Below, piece by piece: positions 56,873 to 64,000 of a stretch of DNA of 64,000 bases. The notes below the pieces were generated by a model. It saw only the letters and a list, made by a program, of their open reading frames with translations, ran no database searches and was not told the origin of the DNA. The stretch is from Streptomyces hygroscopicus. Lineage in GTDB: Bacteria > Actinomycetota > Actinomycetes > Streptomycetales > Streptomycetaceae. A program made the position numbers and the translations under genes. The first letter of the stretch is position 1. Each line of letters opens with the position of its first letter. The stretch spans positions 2,604,001 through 2,668,000 of the forward strand of contig CP018627.1 in assembly GCA_002021875.1 (NCBI GenBank), read 5' to 3'.

Positions 56873-57748
56873 TCAGAGCTCCTTGCGAATGGCGCCGAGG
56901 ACGGCCTCGGTTTTCCTGGCGGGCACCGACTGGGCGCCCATCCGGTCCAGGACCTCGCGATACACCACCACGTCTTCCTCTTTGTCCAGATACACCGCGC
57001 CGACCAGGCCGCTGAGGTAGACGATGTCGGGCAACTCCGCGGCCCTGAACCGGAAGACATGGAACGCACCGGCCCGCATGGCCGGATGCGGACCGCTTCC
57101 GAACGGCATGATCTGCACGGTCACTTGAGGAAGAGCGCTGATCTCGATCAGGTGGTCGATCTGGGCGCGCATCACGGCCGGGCCGCCGACCGGCCACCTC
57201 AGCACGGTCTCGTCCATCACGACCCACAGCCGGGGAGGGGATTCCCGGGACAGCAGTTCCTGGCGCTGCATGCGCAGGGCGACCCGGCGCTCGGTGGCCT
57301 CCGCCGGAGCATGCGGGTTACCGGCGCTGAGCAGCGCACGGGCGTAGTCCTCGGTCTGCAGCAGCCCGTGGACGAACTGCGCCTCGTAGGCGCGGATCTG
57401 AAGCGCCGCCTGCTCCAGGTTCAGATACGCGGCGAACCAGTCCGGCATCACATCGCGGTAGGTGTGCCACCAGCCGCGCTTGTTGGCCTCGCGGACCGAC
57501 TTCAAGAAGGTGTCGATCTCATGCCGGTCGGTGACGCCGTACGTCTGGAGCAGCTTCTCCACGTCCGCGAGCCTGAGCCGCGCCACCTTGGCGGCTTCCA
57601 TCCGGCGGATCGTCGAGTGGCTGACCCCGATCGCCGCGCCCGCCTGGTCGTATGTCAGGCCGGCGCGTGTCCGCAGCTCCTCGAGCTGTCTGCCGAGGAT
57701 CATGCGGAGGACAGAGGGTGCACCGCCCCATGCGGTTTCCGCGGCCAA
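56873..57748 (-). CDS. XRE family regulator with DUF5753 ligand/partner domain
   Basis: Helix-turn-helix regulator of about 291 residues. The HTH is LEELRTRAGLTYDQAGAAIGVSHSTIRRME near the N-terminus. The C-terminal DUF5753 domain includes FVHGLLQTEDYARALL and VMDETVLRWPVGG. I chose TTG 57748 because GGGGAGGT precedes it by about seven bases; GTG 57766 is in frame but would lie inside that site. It is divergent from the HATPase gene, with two inverted repeats between. Family members regulate development and antibiotic production. Confidence 0.88.
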   Translation of the reverse strand: MAAETAWGGAPSVLRMILGRQLEELRTRAGLTYDQAGAAIGVSHSTIRRMEAAKVARLRLADVEKLLQTYGVTDRHEIDTFLKSVREANKRGWWHTYRDVMPDWFAAYLNLEQAALQIRAYEAQFVHGLLQTEDYARALLSAGNPHAPAEATERRVALRMQRQELLSRESPPRLWVVMDETVLRWPVGGPAVMRAQIDHLIEISALPQVTVQIMPFGSGPHPAMRAGAFHVFRFRAAELPDIVYLSGLVGAVYLDKEEDVVVYREVLDRMGAQSVPARKTEAVLGAIRKEL

Positions 57749-57993
57749 CGCTCTACCTCCCCACACCGGGCATTACGGCTGCAGTCTGTCACGGTCGCCG
57801 GACCGGGCAAGCGGAACCTCCGATGGCAACTTGCAATTTTCAAGTTACCGCTTGCAACTCGCTCGTTGCACCTGTCACAGTGGTCACACCGTCCGATCAC
57901 GGTGGGAACGCTTGCGTGGGTACGTCCGTAGGCACTGCGCAGTGCGGGAACGGCACGGTCCATGACGCGCAGGCAGACGAAAGGCGGCCGCTC
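57749..57993. promoter_or_regulatory. divergent regulatory region with two inverted repeats
   Basis: The 245-bp region has an AT-rich core. AACTTG/CAAGTT arms (57828-57833, 57841-57846) flank 7 bases, and TGCAAC/GTTGCA arms (57853-57858, 57865-57870) flank 6. Both share a TTGCAA-like core and are plausible sites for the XRE regulator. Confidence 0.55.
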
Positions 57994-58455
57994 GTGGCTC
58001 CCCTCGCCCTTCCCCTGACTCCCCTTCGGACGTCCCGGGAGCGGGACACGCATCCGGCAGTCGCCTTACGGCTGCCGGCCATCGCTTCCTCGGTGGGCAC
58101 GGTGCGCGCGGTCGTGCGCGAGCGGCTGCGCGCCTGGGGCATCAGCGCCCAAGTGTGCGACGACGCACTCCTCGTGGTCTCCGAGCTGATCACCAACGTG
58201 ATCACACATACGCTCAGCGATCATCTGAAGTGCAGGCTGAGCATCGGCGCGGGACATCTGCGCCTCGAGGTCGAGGAACAGATCCGGGCCCACACCCTCC
58301 CCGCGCCGCGCACCCCCGACCCCGATGAGCACGGGGGACGAGGGCTGCTGCTGGTCGGCGCGGTGAGCAGCGCCTGGGGCGTCAAGGACGCCCCGCACGG
58401 GCCGGGGCGGATCATCTGGGCCGAACTGCCGGCGCGCACGGAAGAGTGTCACTGA
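57994..58455 (+). CDS. ATP-binding protein, anti-sigma-factor type HATPase
   Basis: Single-domain GHKL ATPase of 153 residues. It shows the N-box VVSELITNVITHT and the G-box DEHGGRGLLLVGAVSSAWG. This is the RsbW/SpoIIAB-like group common beside XRE/DUF397 genes in Streptomyces. Codon 25 (58066-58068) is TTA, so translation probably depends on bldA. The start is uncertain: GTG 57994 follows AAGGCGG and gives the family length; ATG 57823 is in frame but lies in the promoter repeats. Confidence 0.82.
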   Translation: MAPLALPLTPLRTSRERDTHPAVALRLPAIASSVGTVRAVVRERLRAWGISAQVCDDALLVVSELITNVITHTLSDHLKCRLSIGAGHLRLEVEEQIRAHTLPAPRTPDPDEHGGRGLLLVGAVSSAWGVKDAPHGPGRIIWAELPARTEECH

Positions 58456-58458
58456 CTG

Positions 58459-58905
58459 ATGGACCGACAGTTTGTCGCCCCTGAGGCGCCATCACTCAGC
58501 GCGCCGAACCGCCGGCGAGGCCACAGCGGACGCCTGCGCCTGCCGGACGGACTGCCCGCCAGGCTGGGATACGACGCGGTGGGGATGCCCGCGGACATCG
58601 GCAGGCGGGTCATGAAGTGCCTGCCCCGCATCGGCTGTGTCTTCGCCGACGATCAGCGGTGGTGGTGGATCGTGCCGTCCGGATCGCATATCGACGTCGC
58701 CTGGCCGTCGTTCACCAGCTATGCGGTCGGCGCCCATATGACCGACCTGAGCATCCGCTCCCGCCTCCCCCGCCTGGTCCATCACCCCCAGGGCGACTCG
58801 CCGTACACGCCGCCGATTCCGCTGTACTTCATGACCTGCCATATCGCCGGCATCCGGCCCCACTGGTCACCGGGGGACGCCACCGGGCCGTCCCAAGCGG
58901 TGTGA
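58459..58905 (+). CDS. conserved Streptomyces hypothetical protein
   Basis: Protein of 148 residues with a distinctive CVFADDQRWWWIVPSGSHIDV segment and FTSYAVGAHMTD. I recognise this type from the same position next to HATPase genes in other Streptomyces but know no function. ATG 58459 follows the HATPase stop by three bases, so co-translation is likely. There is no membrane segment or known catalytic motif. Confidence 0.75.
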   Translation: MDRQFVAPEAPSLSAPNRRRGHSGRLRLPDGLPARLGYDAVGMPADIGRRVMKCLPRIGCVFADDQRWWWIVPSGSHIDVAWPSFTSYAVGAHMTDLSIRSRLPRLVHHPQGDSPYTPPIPLYFMTCHIAGIRPHWSPGDATGPSQAV

Positions 58906-58960
58906 GCCGGACCGTACCGCCTCCCGCACGCTGACGCTCCGCACGAGGCCCAGCAAGGCC

Positions 58961-58972
58961 GACAACGTTGTC
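58961..58972. promoter_or_regulatory. LacI-type operator upstream of glycoside hydrolases
   Basis: GACAACGTTGTC is a perfect 12-bp palindrome with a central CG, typical of LacI-family sites controlling Streptomyces sugar genes. It lies 118 bases upstream of the GH2 start. It differs from the GGAATCGATTCC operator of the LacI gene in this window, so another LacI regulator probably binds. Confidence 0.65.
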
Positions 58973-59089
58973 CCAGCTATGGACAAACACCGGTTGTGAA
59001 TGCTCTGGTATTCGTGCAGCAAGTGTTCCCTGTGGAAGAGTTCCGCCGCCCACCGGGCGGCGGCGCCAACCGGACCATGGAGCAGCAGC

Positions 59090-61459
59090 GTGCTGAAACA
59101 CTTGTTCCTCCGCTTCCCCTCCCTCCTCCGTCCAAGACGGACCTGGCGGCGGTGTGTGGCCGCCGCCGTGGTCCCCGCGCTGACCGCCACCGCCCTGCTC
59201 GTCTCCGGTGCCGGCCCCTCCCACGCCGCCCCGGCCTGGGACCCCAAACCCTCCCCGATGACGACCCCGTGGACCAACCAGGTCCCGGTCGACCACCCCC
59301 TGCCGGAATATCCGCGCCCGCAGCTCACCCGGCCCGACTGGGCCGATCTCAACGGCATCTGGGACTTCGCGGTCACCTCCCGCGACGCCGGGCAGCCGAC
59401 GACATTCGGCGAGCAGATCCGGGTGCCGTTCGTGCCCGAATCCGCGCTCTCCGGCGTCCAGCGCAAGATCACCCAGAATGACAAGCTCTGGTACAAGCGC
59501 ACCTTCACGGTGCCGTCCGGCTGGAGCGGCCGCCGCATCCAGCTCAACTTCGGCGCGTCCGACTGGGAAACCACGGTCTGGGTCAACGGCCGGCAGGCCG
59601 GTGCCGCCCACCGCGGCGGATACGACGCCTTCTCGTACGACATCACACCCCTGCTGAACGGCGGCACCAACACCATCGTCATCTCCGTGTACGACCCGAC
59701 GGAGACCGGCGGCCAGGCCATCGGCAAGCAGCGCGTCCAGGACGTCACCCCGCACCCCGGCAAGAGCATCGTCTACACCGCCTCGTCCGGGATCTGGCAG
59801 ACCGTCTGGCTGGAGCCCACCGCCACCGCCCACATCACCCGCCTGGACATGGTCCCGCGCCTGGAGGACAACACCCTGCGGGTCACGGTGCGCGGCGCCG
59901 GAGGAGCCGACGGCACGAGCGTCAAGGTCACCGTCTCCAGCGGCGGCACGACCGTCGGCAGCGCCACGGGCACGGTGGGCACCGAGCTCTCCGTGCCGGT
60001 GCCGGACACCCACCTGTGGACGCCGGAGGATCCGTTCCTCTACGACGTCACGGCCGAGCTGACCGGCACCGGAGCGGACAAGGTCGGCTCCTACACGGGT
60101 ATGCGGTCGATCGCGGTGAAGGACGTGGGCGGGGTCCGGCGGCCGGTGCTCAACGGCCGGTTCGTCTTCCAGACCGGCACCCTGGACCAGGGCTACTGGC
60201 CGGACGGCATCTACACCGCGCCCACCGACGAGGCCCTCAAGTACGACCTGCAAAAACACAAGGACCTGGGCTTCAACATGGTCCGCAAGCACATCAAGGT
60301 CGAGCCGCAGCGCTGGTTCTACTGGGCGGACCGGCTCGGGCTGCTGGTGTGGCAGGACATGCCCTCGATGGACAGCGGCAAGACCCCGGACACCGCGGCC
60401 CGCGCCCAGTGGGAGAGCGAATACCGCGCCATCATCGACCAGCACCGCAGCTCACCCTCGCTCATCCAGTGGGTGGACCAGAACGAGGGCTGGGGCCAGT
60501 ACGACCAGGCCCGCATCGCGGACATGGTCAAGGCGTACGACCCCTCCCGCCTGGTCGACAACATGAGCGGCGTCAACTGCTGCGCCGCCAAGGACGGCGG
60601 CAACGGCGACGTCATCGACAACCACAACTACGTGGGGCCCGGCAACACCCCGACGGAGCCGGTGCGCGCCTCGGTGCTCGGGGAGTACGGCGGCCTCGGC
60701 TACCGGGTGCCCGGCCATGAGTGGTACCCGGGCGGCGGGTTCAGCTACGAGGACCAGCCGACCACGGCCGCGCTCAACAGCCGGCTCGTCGGGCTGCTCG
60801 ACGGGATGCGGGAGAACACCATGCCCGCGGGCGGCCTGTCGGCCTCCGTCTACACCCAGATCACCGACGTCGAGAACGAAGCCAACGGGCTCATGTCCTA
60901 CGACCGCCAAGTGGTCAAGGTCGACCAGGCCCGGGTCCGGGCGGCCAACCAGGCCCTCATCGCGGCCTCCCGGTCACTCGGCGCGACGGTGAAACTGCCG
61001 GTCGGGCAGAACGTGTCGATCCGGGTCACCACCCCCGGCTACACCGACCGTTACATCCGCCACTACGACGGGCTGGGCTTCACCGAGGTGGTCAACTCGG
61101 CCAGTGGCGACGTGCTGAAGCAGGACGCCACCTGGACGGTCAGGCCGGGTCTCGCGAACAAGCTCTGCTACTCCTTCGAGTCCCGCAACTACCCGGGCGA
61201 ATACCTGCGCCACCGCGAATTCCGCGTCCGGCGCGAGGCGAGCGACGGCTCCACCGTGGCCAAGGAGGACGCGACCTGGTGCCCGGTCCAGGGCAGCGGA
61301 GGCGTCCGGATGTCGGCCGCGGGCTTCCCCGGGCAGTATCTGCGGCATATCAACGCCGAGCTGTGGCTGGCCCAGTCGGGCGGTGCCCACACCTGGGACA
61401 ACCCGGCCAGTTTCACCGAGGACACCACCTGGGCCATCGAGCCACCCTGGGCTCCCTGA
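59090..61459 (+). CDS. secreted glycoside hydrolase family 2 protein with CBM42 (AbfB)
   Basis: Protein of 789 residues. A long Arg-rich signal peptide ends around AGPSHAAPA. The GH2 sugar-binding domain (WADLNGIWDFAV, WYKRTFTVP) and immunoglobulin-like domain precede a TIM barrel with probable acid/base Glu466 (DQNEGWGQ) and nucleophile Glu532 (LGEYGG). The last 150 residues are an AbfB arabinose-binding beta-trefoil (YTDRYIRHYDG, NYPGEYLRHREF, FPGQYLRHINAE), CBM42. It probably acts on arabinose-decorated hemicellulose. GTG 59090 with GGAG is chosen because the signal peptide starts there; the longer frame from 59000 is not signal-like. Confidence 0.9.
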   Translation: MLKHLFLRFPSLLRPRRTWRRCVAAAVVPALTATALLVSGAGPSHAAPAWDPKPSPMTTPWTNQVPVDHPLPEYPRPQLTRPDWADLNGIWDFAVTSRDAGQPTTFGEQIRVPFVPESALSGVQRKITQNDKLWYKRTFTVPSGWSGRRIQLNFGASDWETTVWVNGRQAGAAHRGGYDAFSYDITPLLNGGTNTIVISVYDPTETGGQAIGKQRVQDVTPHPGKSIVYTASSGIWQTVWLEPTATAHITRLDMVPRLEDNTLRVTVRGAGGADGTSVKVTVSSGGTTVGSATGTVGTELSVPVPDTHLWTPEDPFLYDVTAELTGTGADKVGSYTGMRSIAVKDVGGVRRPVLNGRFVFQTGTLDQGYWPDGIYTAPTDEALKYDLQKHKDLGFNMVRKHIKVEPQRWFYWADRLGLLVWQDMPSMDSGKTPDTAARAQWESEYRAIIDQHRSSPSLIQWVDQNEGWGQYDQARIADMVKAYDPSRLVDNMSGVNCCAAKDGGNGDVIDNHNYVGPGNTPTEPVRASVLGEYGGLGYRVPGHEWYPGGGFSYEDQPTTAALNSRLVGLLDGMRENTMPAGGLSASVYTQITDVENEANGLMSYDRQVVKVDQARVRAANQALIAASRSLGATVKLPVGQNVSIRVTTPGYTDRYIRHYDGLGFTEVVNSASGDVLKQDATWTVRPGLANKLCYSFESRNYPGEYLRHREFRVRREASDGSTVAKEDATWCPVQGSGGVRMSAAGFPGQYLRHINAELWLAQSGGAHTWDNPASFTEDTTWAIEPPWAP

Positions 61460-61499
61460 CCGACCGCCGCGGGCCCGCATCGACGGGCCGCGCACCTCC

Positions 61500-61529
61500 G
61501 GCGGCCGCCCCATCGCACGGGCGGCCGCC
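61500..61529 (+). terminator. terminator hairpin after GH2
   Basis: Perfect 11-base arms GGCGGCCGCCC and GGGCGGCCGCC flank an 8-base loop, 41 bases after the GH2 stop and 58 bases before the next start. Confidence 0.65.
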
Positions 61530-61586
61530 ACTTCTCTCCTCCCCCACGCTCATGCGCACGGCCCCCCACGGAAAGGCGGGTACGTC

Positions 61587-63437
61587 ATGTCAGCGCGGCT
61601 CCACCGTGTCCTTCGCGGACTCCTGACCCTGGCCATCGCCCTGGCCGGCCTGGTCCTCCTCCCCACGCCGTCCCGTGCCGCGACCCCGGTCTGCGCACTG
61701 GCATGCGACACCCTCGACCCCTCGAAGGCGCAGCGCGACACCTTCCCCGTACCGCAGGTGAACCTCGGCGGCCGGATCCTGAAGCTGCATATGTCCGACC
61801 CCGACAGCATGGCCTGGGCCAGCATCGACAACGGCGTGAGCGGCGACTCGGTCTGGCTCGACCGCTCCTGGGACCGGGGCGCCTCCTGGGAGGGCCTGCT
61901 CGGCAAGGCGAGCATCCCCGGCACCTGGACCGGCACCCGCACCCTGATGTACAACCTCACCGACCCGGTGGGACACCGGCGCGGCTGGATCCGCGCCTGC
62001 GCCGACGCCGCCGGTGTCGCCTGCACCAACTGGGCCTACCCCACGGTGTGCGACGGCACGTCCTGCGACGGCGCCGACCCCGCCACCGCGGCGGGCGACG
62101 ACCGCCCGGTGCCGTCCACCACCCTCTTCGGGCGCACCATCAGCCTCCATGTCGACCAGCGGAACGGGATGGCGTGGGGCGTCATCGAAAGCGGCGGCGC
62201 GGGCGACGAGATCTGGCTCGACCGCTCCTGGGACAGCGGCGCCACCTGGCCCGAGGGCTCCTCCCTCGGCCGTACGAGCGTGCCCTCGGGCAAGACCTCG
62301 ACGCATACGGCCATGTTCGCCACCCGGGATCCGCGCGGGCTGATGTTCGGCGGCGCGGTCCGGGCGTGCGGCCGGGAGTCCGCCCACCAGGAGGGCGGTT
62401 GCACGGCCTGGGTGCGGCCCGCGCCGAGCCGGGCGCGCGCCGCGGCGGACGCGCTGATGGCGTCGTACCAGACGTACGAGGGCTGGTGGCGCAGCAGTTG
62501 GTGGAACTCGGCCGTCGCGGTCACCTCGCTCATCGACTTCGCCCAGCGCACCGGGCGGCACGACTACGACTGGGTCATCGCCCGCACCTTCGAGCAGAAC
62601 CGCGGCGCCTTCCCGGCCGGGGTGCGCAGCTCCGACGCGGTGGAGGGCCATTTCATCAGCCGCGCCGTCGACGACGCGGCGTGGTGGGGGGTTGCCTGGC
62701 TGACCGCGTACGACCACACCCATGAGCGGCGCTATCTGGACGAGGCGGTCACCATCGCCGCTTACGTCCACCAGTACTGGGACACCGGGAGCTGCGGCGG
62801 CGGTGTGTGGTGGGACCGGGAGCGCACCTACAAGAACGCGGTGACCAACGGGCTGTACCTGTGGCTCACCACATCACTGCACCAGCGGATCTCCGGCGAC
62901 ACCGTATGGGGCGACCGGGCGGCCACGGCCGCGACCTGGTACCAGGGCAGCGGGTTGATCAACGGCGCGGGCCTGGTCAACGACGGGCTGACCGGCGACT
63001 GCCGCAACAACTCCCAGACCGTGTGGAGTTACAACCAGGGCCTGGCCATCGGCGCCTTCACCGAGCTGTGGCGGTCCACCGGCAACGGCCAGTACCTGGA
63101 CACCGCCCGCCGCCTGGCCGATGCCGCGATCACCTCGACGGCGCTGACCCGCGACGGCGTGCTCACCGAGTCCTGCGACACCGGCACGGGCACGTGCGAC
63201 GACAACCAGAAGCAGTTCAAGGGCATCTTCATGCGCCACCTCGCCGACCTCGCGGACGCCACCGGATCGGCCACCTACCGGGCGTACATCACCAAGCAGG
63301 CCGACTCGATCTGGACCACCGATCGCGACCCCCTCAACCGGCTCGGCCAGCGCTGGGCGGGCACCGCCCCGAACCAGGTGGACTGGCGCACCCAGGCCAG
63401 CGCACTCGGCGCGCTGACGGCCGCGGACGGCCTGTGA
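61587..63437 (+). CDS. secreted GH76 family hydrolase (alpha-1,6-mannanase type)
   Basis: Protein of 616 residues with signal peptide ending at PSRAATP. Residues about 30-280 are two copies of a roughly 110-residue module (LHMSDPDSMAWASIDNG / LHVDQRNGMAWGVIESG, each with IWLDRSWD-type strand), probably carbohydrate-binding or structural. The GH76 (alpha/alpha)6 domain follows, with the catalytic aspartate pair Asp362-Asp363 in AVDDAAWWGVAWLTAY and KNAVTNGLYLWL. It acts on alpha-1,6-mannan of fungal walls or mycobacterial-type glycans. GGAAAGG precedes ATG 61587. Confidence 0.9.
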   Translation: MSARLHRVLRGLLTLAIALAGLVLLPTPSRAATPVCALACDTLDPSKAQRDTFPVPQVNLGGRILKLHMSDPDSMAWASIDNGVSGDSVWLDRSWDRGASWEGLLGKASIPGTWTGTRTLMYNLTDPVGHRRGWIRACADAAGVACTNWAYPTVCDGTSCDGADPATAAGDDRPVPSTTLFGRTISLHVDQRNGMAWGVIESGGAGDEIWLDRSWDSGATWPEGSSLGRTSVPSGKTSTHTAMFATRDPRGLMFGGAVRACGRESAHQEGGCTAWVRPAPSRARAAADALMASYQTYEGWWRSSWWNSAVAVTSLIDFAQRTGRHDYDWVIARTFEQNRGAFPAGVRSSDAVEGHFISRAVDDAAWWGVAWLTAYDHTHERRYLDEAVTIAAYVHQYWDTGSCGGGVWWDRERTYKNAVTNGLYLWLTTSLHQRISGDTVWGDRAATAATWYQGSGLINGAGLVNDGLTGDCRNNSQTVWSYNQGLAIGAFTELWRSTGNGQYLDTARRLADAAITSTALTRDGVLTESCDTGTGTCDDNQKQFKGIFMRHLADLADATGSATYRAYITKQADSIWTTDRDPLNRLGQRWAGTAPNQVDWRTQASALGALTAADGL

Positions 63438-63514
63438 CCCGCCACGCCGACCGGGGGACGGCCACTCGGTCCGGACCCCACCCGTCGTACGCACATCGAC
63501 GCAAGGAGGCGCCC

Positions 63515-64000
63515 ATGAACCCCCGCACGACCCGCCGCCACGCGGCCCTGCTCACCGCGCTACTGGCCATCCTGTGGGGCCTGCTCGCCGCCCCACCCGC
63601 CGCCACCGCGGCCCCGTCTGCCGTCAAGGGGACACCGCCCACCGCCACCGCGACACCACACACCGCCGCCGCGGGCACCTTCCGCAACCCCCTCAACACG
63701 GGCCCAGACCCGTATATGACCGTCTGGAACGGGAACTACTACCTGACCACCACGCAGGGCGACAGCATCCGGATGTGGCGCTCCTCCTCCCTGGGCACCC
63801 TGCTCGAAGCCGACCCCATCACCGTGTGGACGGACCCCGATCCCTCCCGCAACCAGCACATCTGGGCACCGGAGTTCTACCGCTTCGGCGACCGCTGGTA
63901 CCTCTACTACACCGCCGACGACGGGGTCGACGACCACCACAGGCTCTATGTGCTGGAGTCGGACCGCGACGACCCGGCCGGCCCTTACCACTTCAAGTCC
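63515..64000 (+). CDS. secreted GH43-like hydrolase (3' end outside window)
   Basis: The first 162 residues are visible. A Tat/Sec-type signal (NPRTTRRHAALLTALLAILWGLLAAPPAATAA, written here only to show its position, residues 2-33) precedes a short Thr/Ala linker. Then the five-bladed propeller starts with NPLNTGPDPYMTVWNGNYYL, whose Asp is the likely catalytic base, and IWAPEFYRFGDRWYLYYTA. This matches GH43 arabinofuranosidase/arabinanase-type enzymes. AAGGAGG lies six bases before ATG 63515. It continues the plus-strand glycan-degrading run. Confidence 0.85.
   Translation, partial: MNPRTTRRHAALLTALLAILWGLLAAPPAATAAPSAVKGTPPTATATPHTAAAGTFRNPLNTGPDPYMTVWNGNYYLTTTQGDSIRMWRSSSLGTLLEADPITVWTDPDPSRNQHIWAPEFYRFGDRWYLYYTADDGVDDHHRLYVLESDRDDPAGPYHFKS

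Noticed and set aside
57823..57993. Longer HATPase starting at ATG 57823
   Set aside because: This stretch holds AT-rich inverted repeats of the divergent promoter; the added residues are Cys/Asn/Thr-rich and unlike the family.

Overview
The window is very GC-rich actinobacterial DNA, almost certainly Streptomyces or a close relative. Evidence: rare TTA codons limited to a few genes, many GTG/TTG starts with strong Shine-Dalgarno sequences, ATGA/GTGA/TTGA gene overlaps, an XRE/DUF397 pair, a DUF574-type methyltransferase, a HATPase gene, giant NRPS/PKS genes and secreted glycoside hydrolases. I saw no rRNA, tRNA, insertion sequence or CRISPR array.

Region 1 (1-15.3 kb) is a CoA-dependent catabolic cluster: three acyl-CoA dehydrogenases, an atypical crotonase, a thiolase with a zinc-ribbon/OB-fold partner, three SDRs (one resembling 3alpha/20beta-hydroxysteroid dehydrogenase), a zinc alcohol dehydrogenase, a KstD/fumarate-reductase-type flavoprotein, two APH-fold phosphotransferases and an MHS-type transporter. 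This set suits breakdown of a steroid, terpenoid or other alicyclic acid, but the substrate is not proven. Six near-palindromic 16-bp sites (consensus GAAYTGAAYTCAVTYC) lie in its promoter regions and look like the operators of one regulator encoded elsewhere. Several spacers are short tandem repeats.

Region 2 (15.3-34.3 kb): an FGGY sugar kinase and a GntP gluconate-type permease flank a 14.1-kb PKS-NRPS gene and an ankyrin-repeat gene. The megasynthase reads AMP-ligase(FAAL-like)-ACP-KS-AT-KR-ACP-C-A-PCP-C-X. X resembles the cyanobacterial acyl-ACP reductase (AAR), including its catalytic cysteine. This terminal domain is the most unusual feature of the window.

Region 3 (34.4-40.4 kb): an orphan TctC-type lipoprotein is divergent from a CitA/DcuS-type two-component system. 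Then come a LacI-family regulator, preceded by a perfect 40-bp palindrome of two operators, and an N-terminally truncated MHS transporter.

Region 4 (40.4-55.4 kb): a minus-strand operon of a three-module NRPS (C-A-PCP-E / C-A-PCP / C-A-PCP-TE), an AMP-ligase with an unassigned C-terminal extension, and a cupin with a cysteine-rich tail. The NRPS carries a TTA codon near its start, so bldA control is likely.

Region 5 (55.7-58.9 kb) is a typical Streptomyces regulatory island: SAM methyltransferase, DUF397, XRE regulator, divergent HATPase and a conserved hypothetical gene. Region 6 (59-64 kb) is a run of secreted glycoside hydrolases (GH2 with CBM42, GH76, and the start of a GH43-like enzyme) behind a LacI-type operator.
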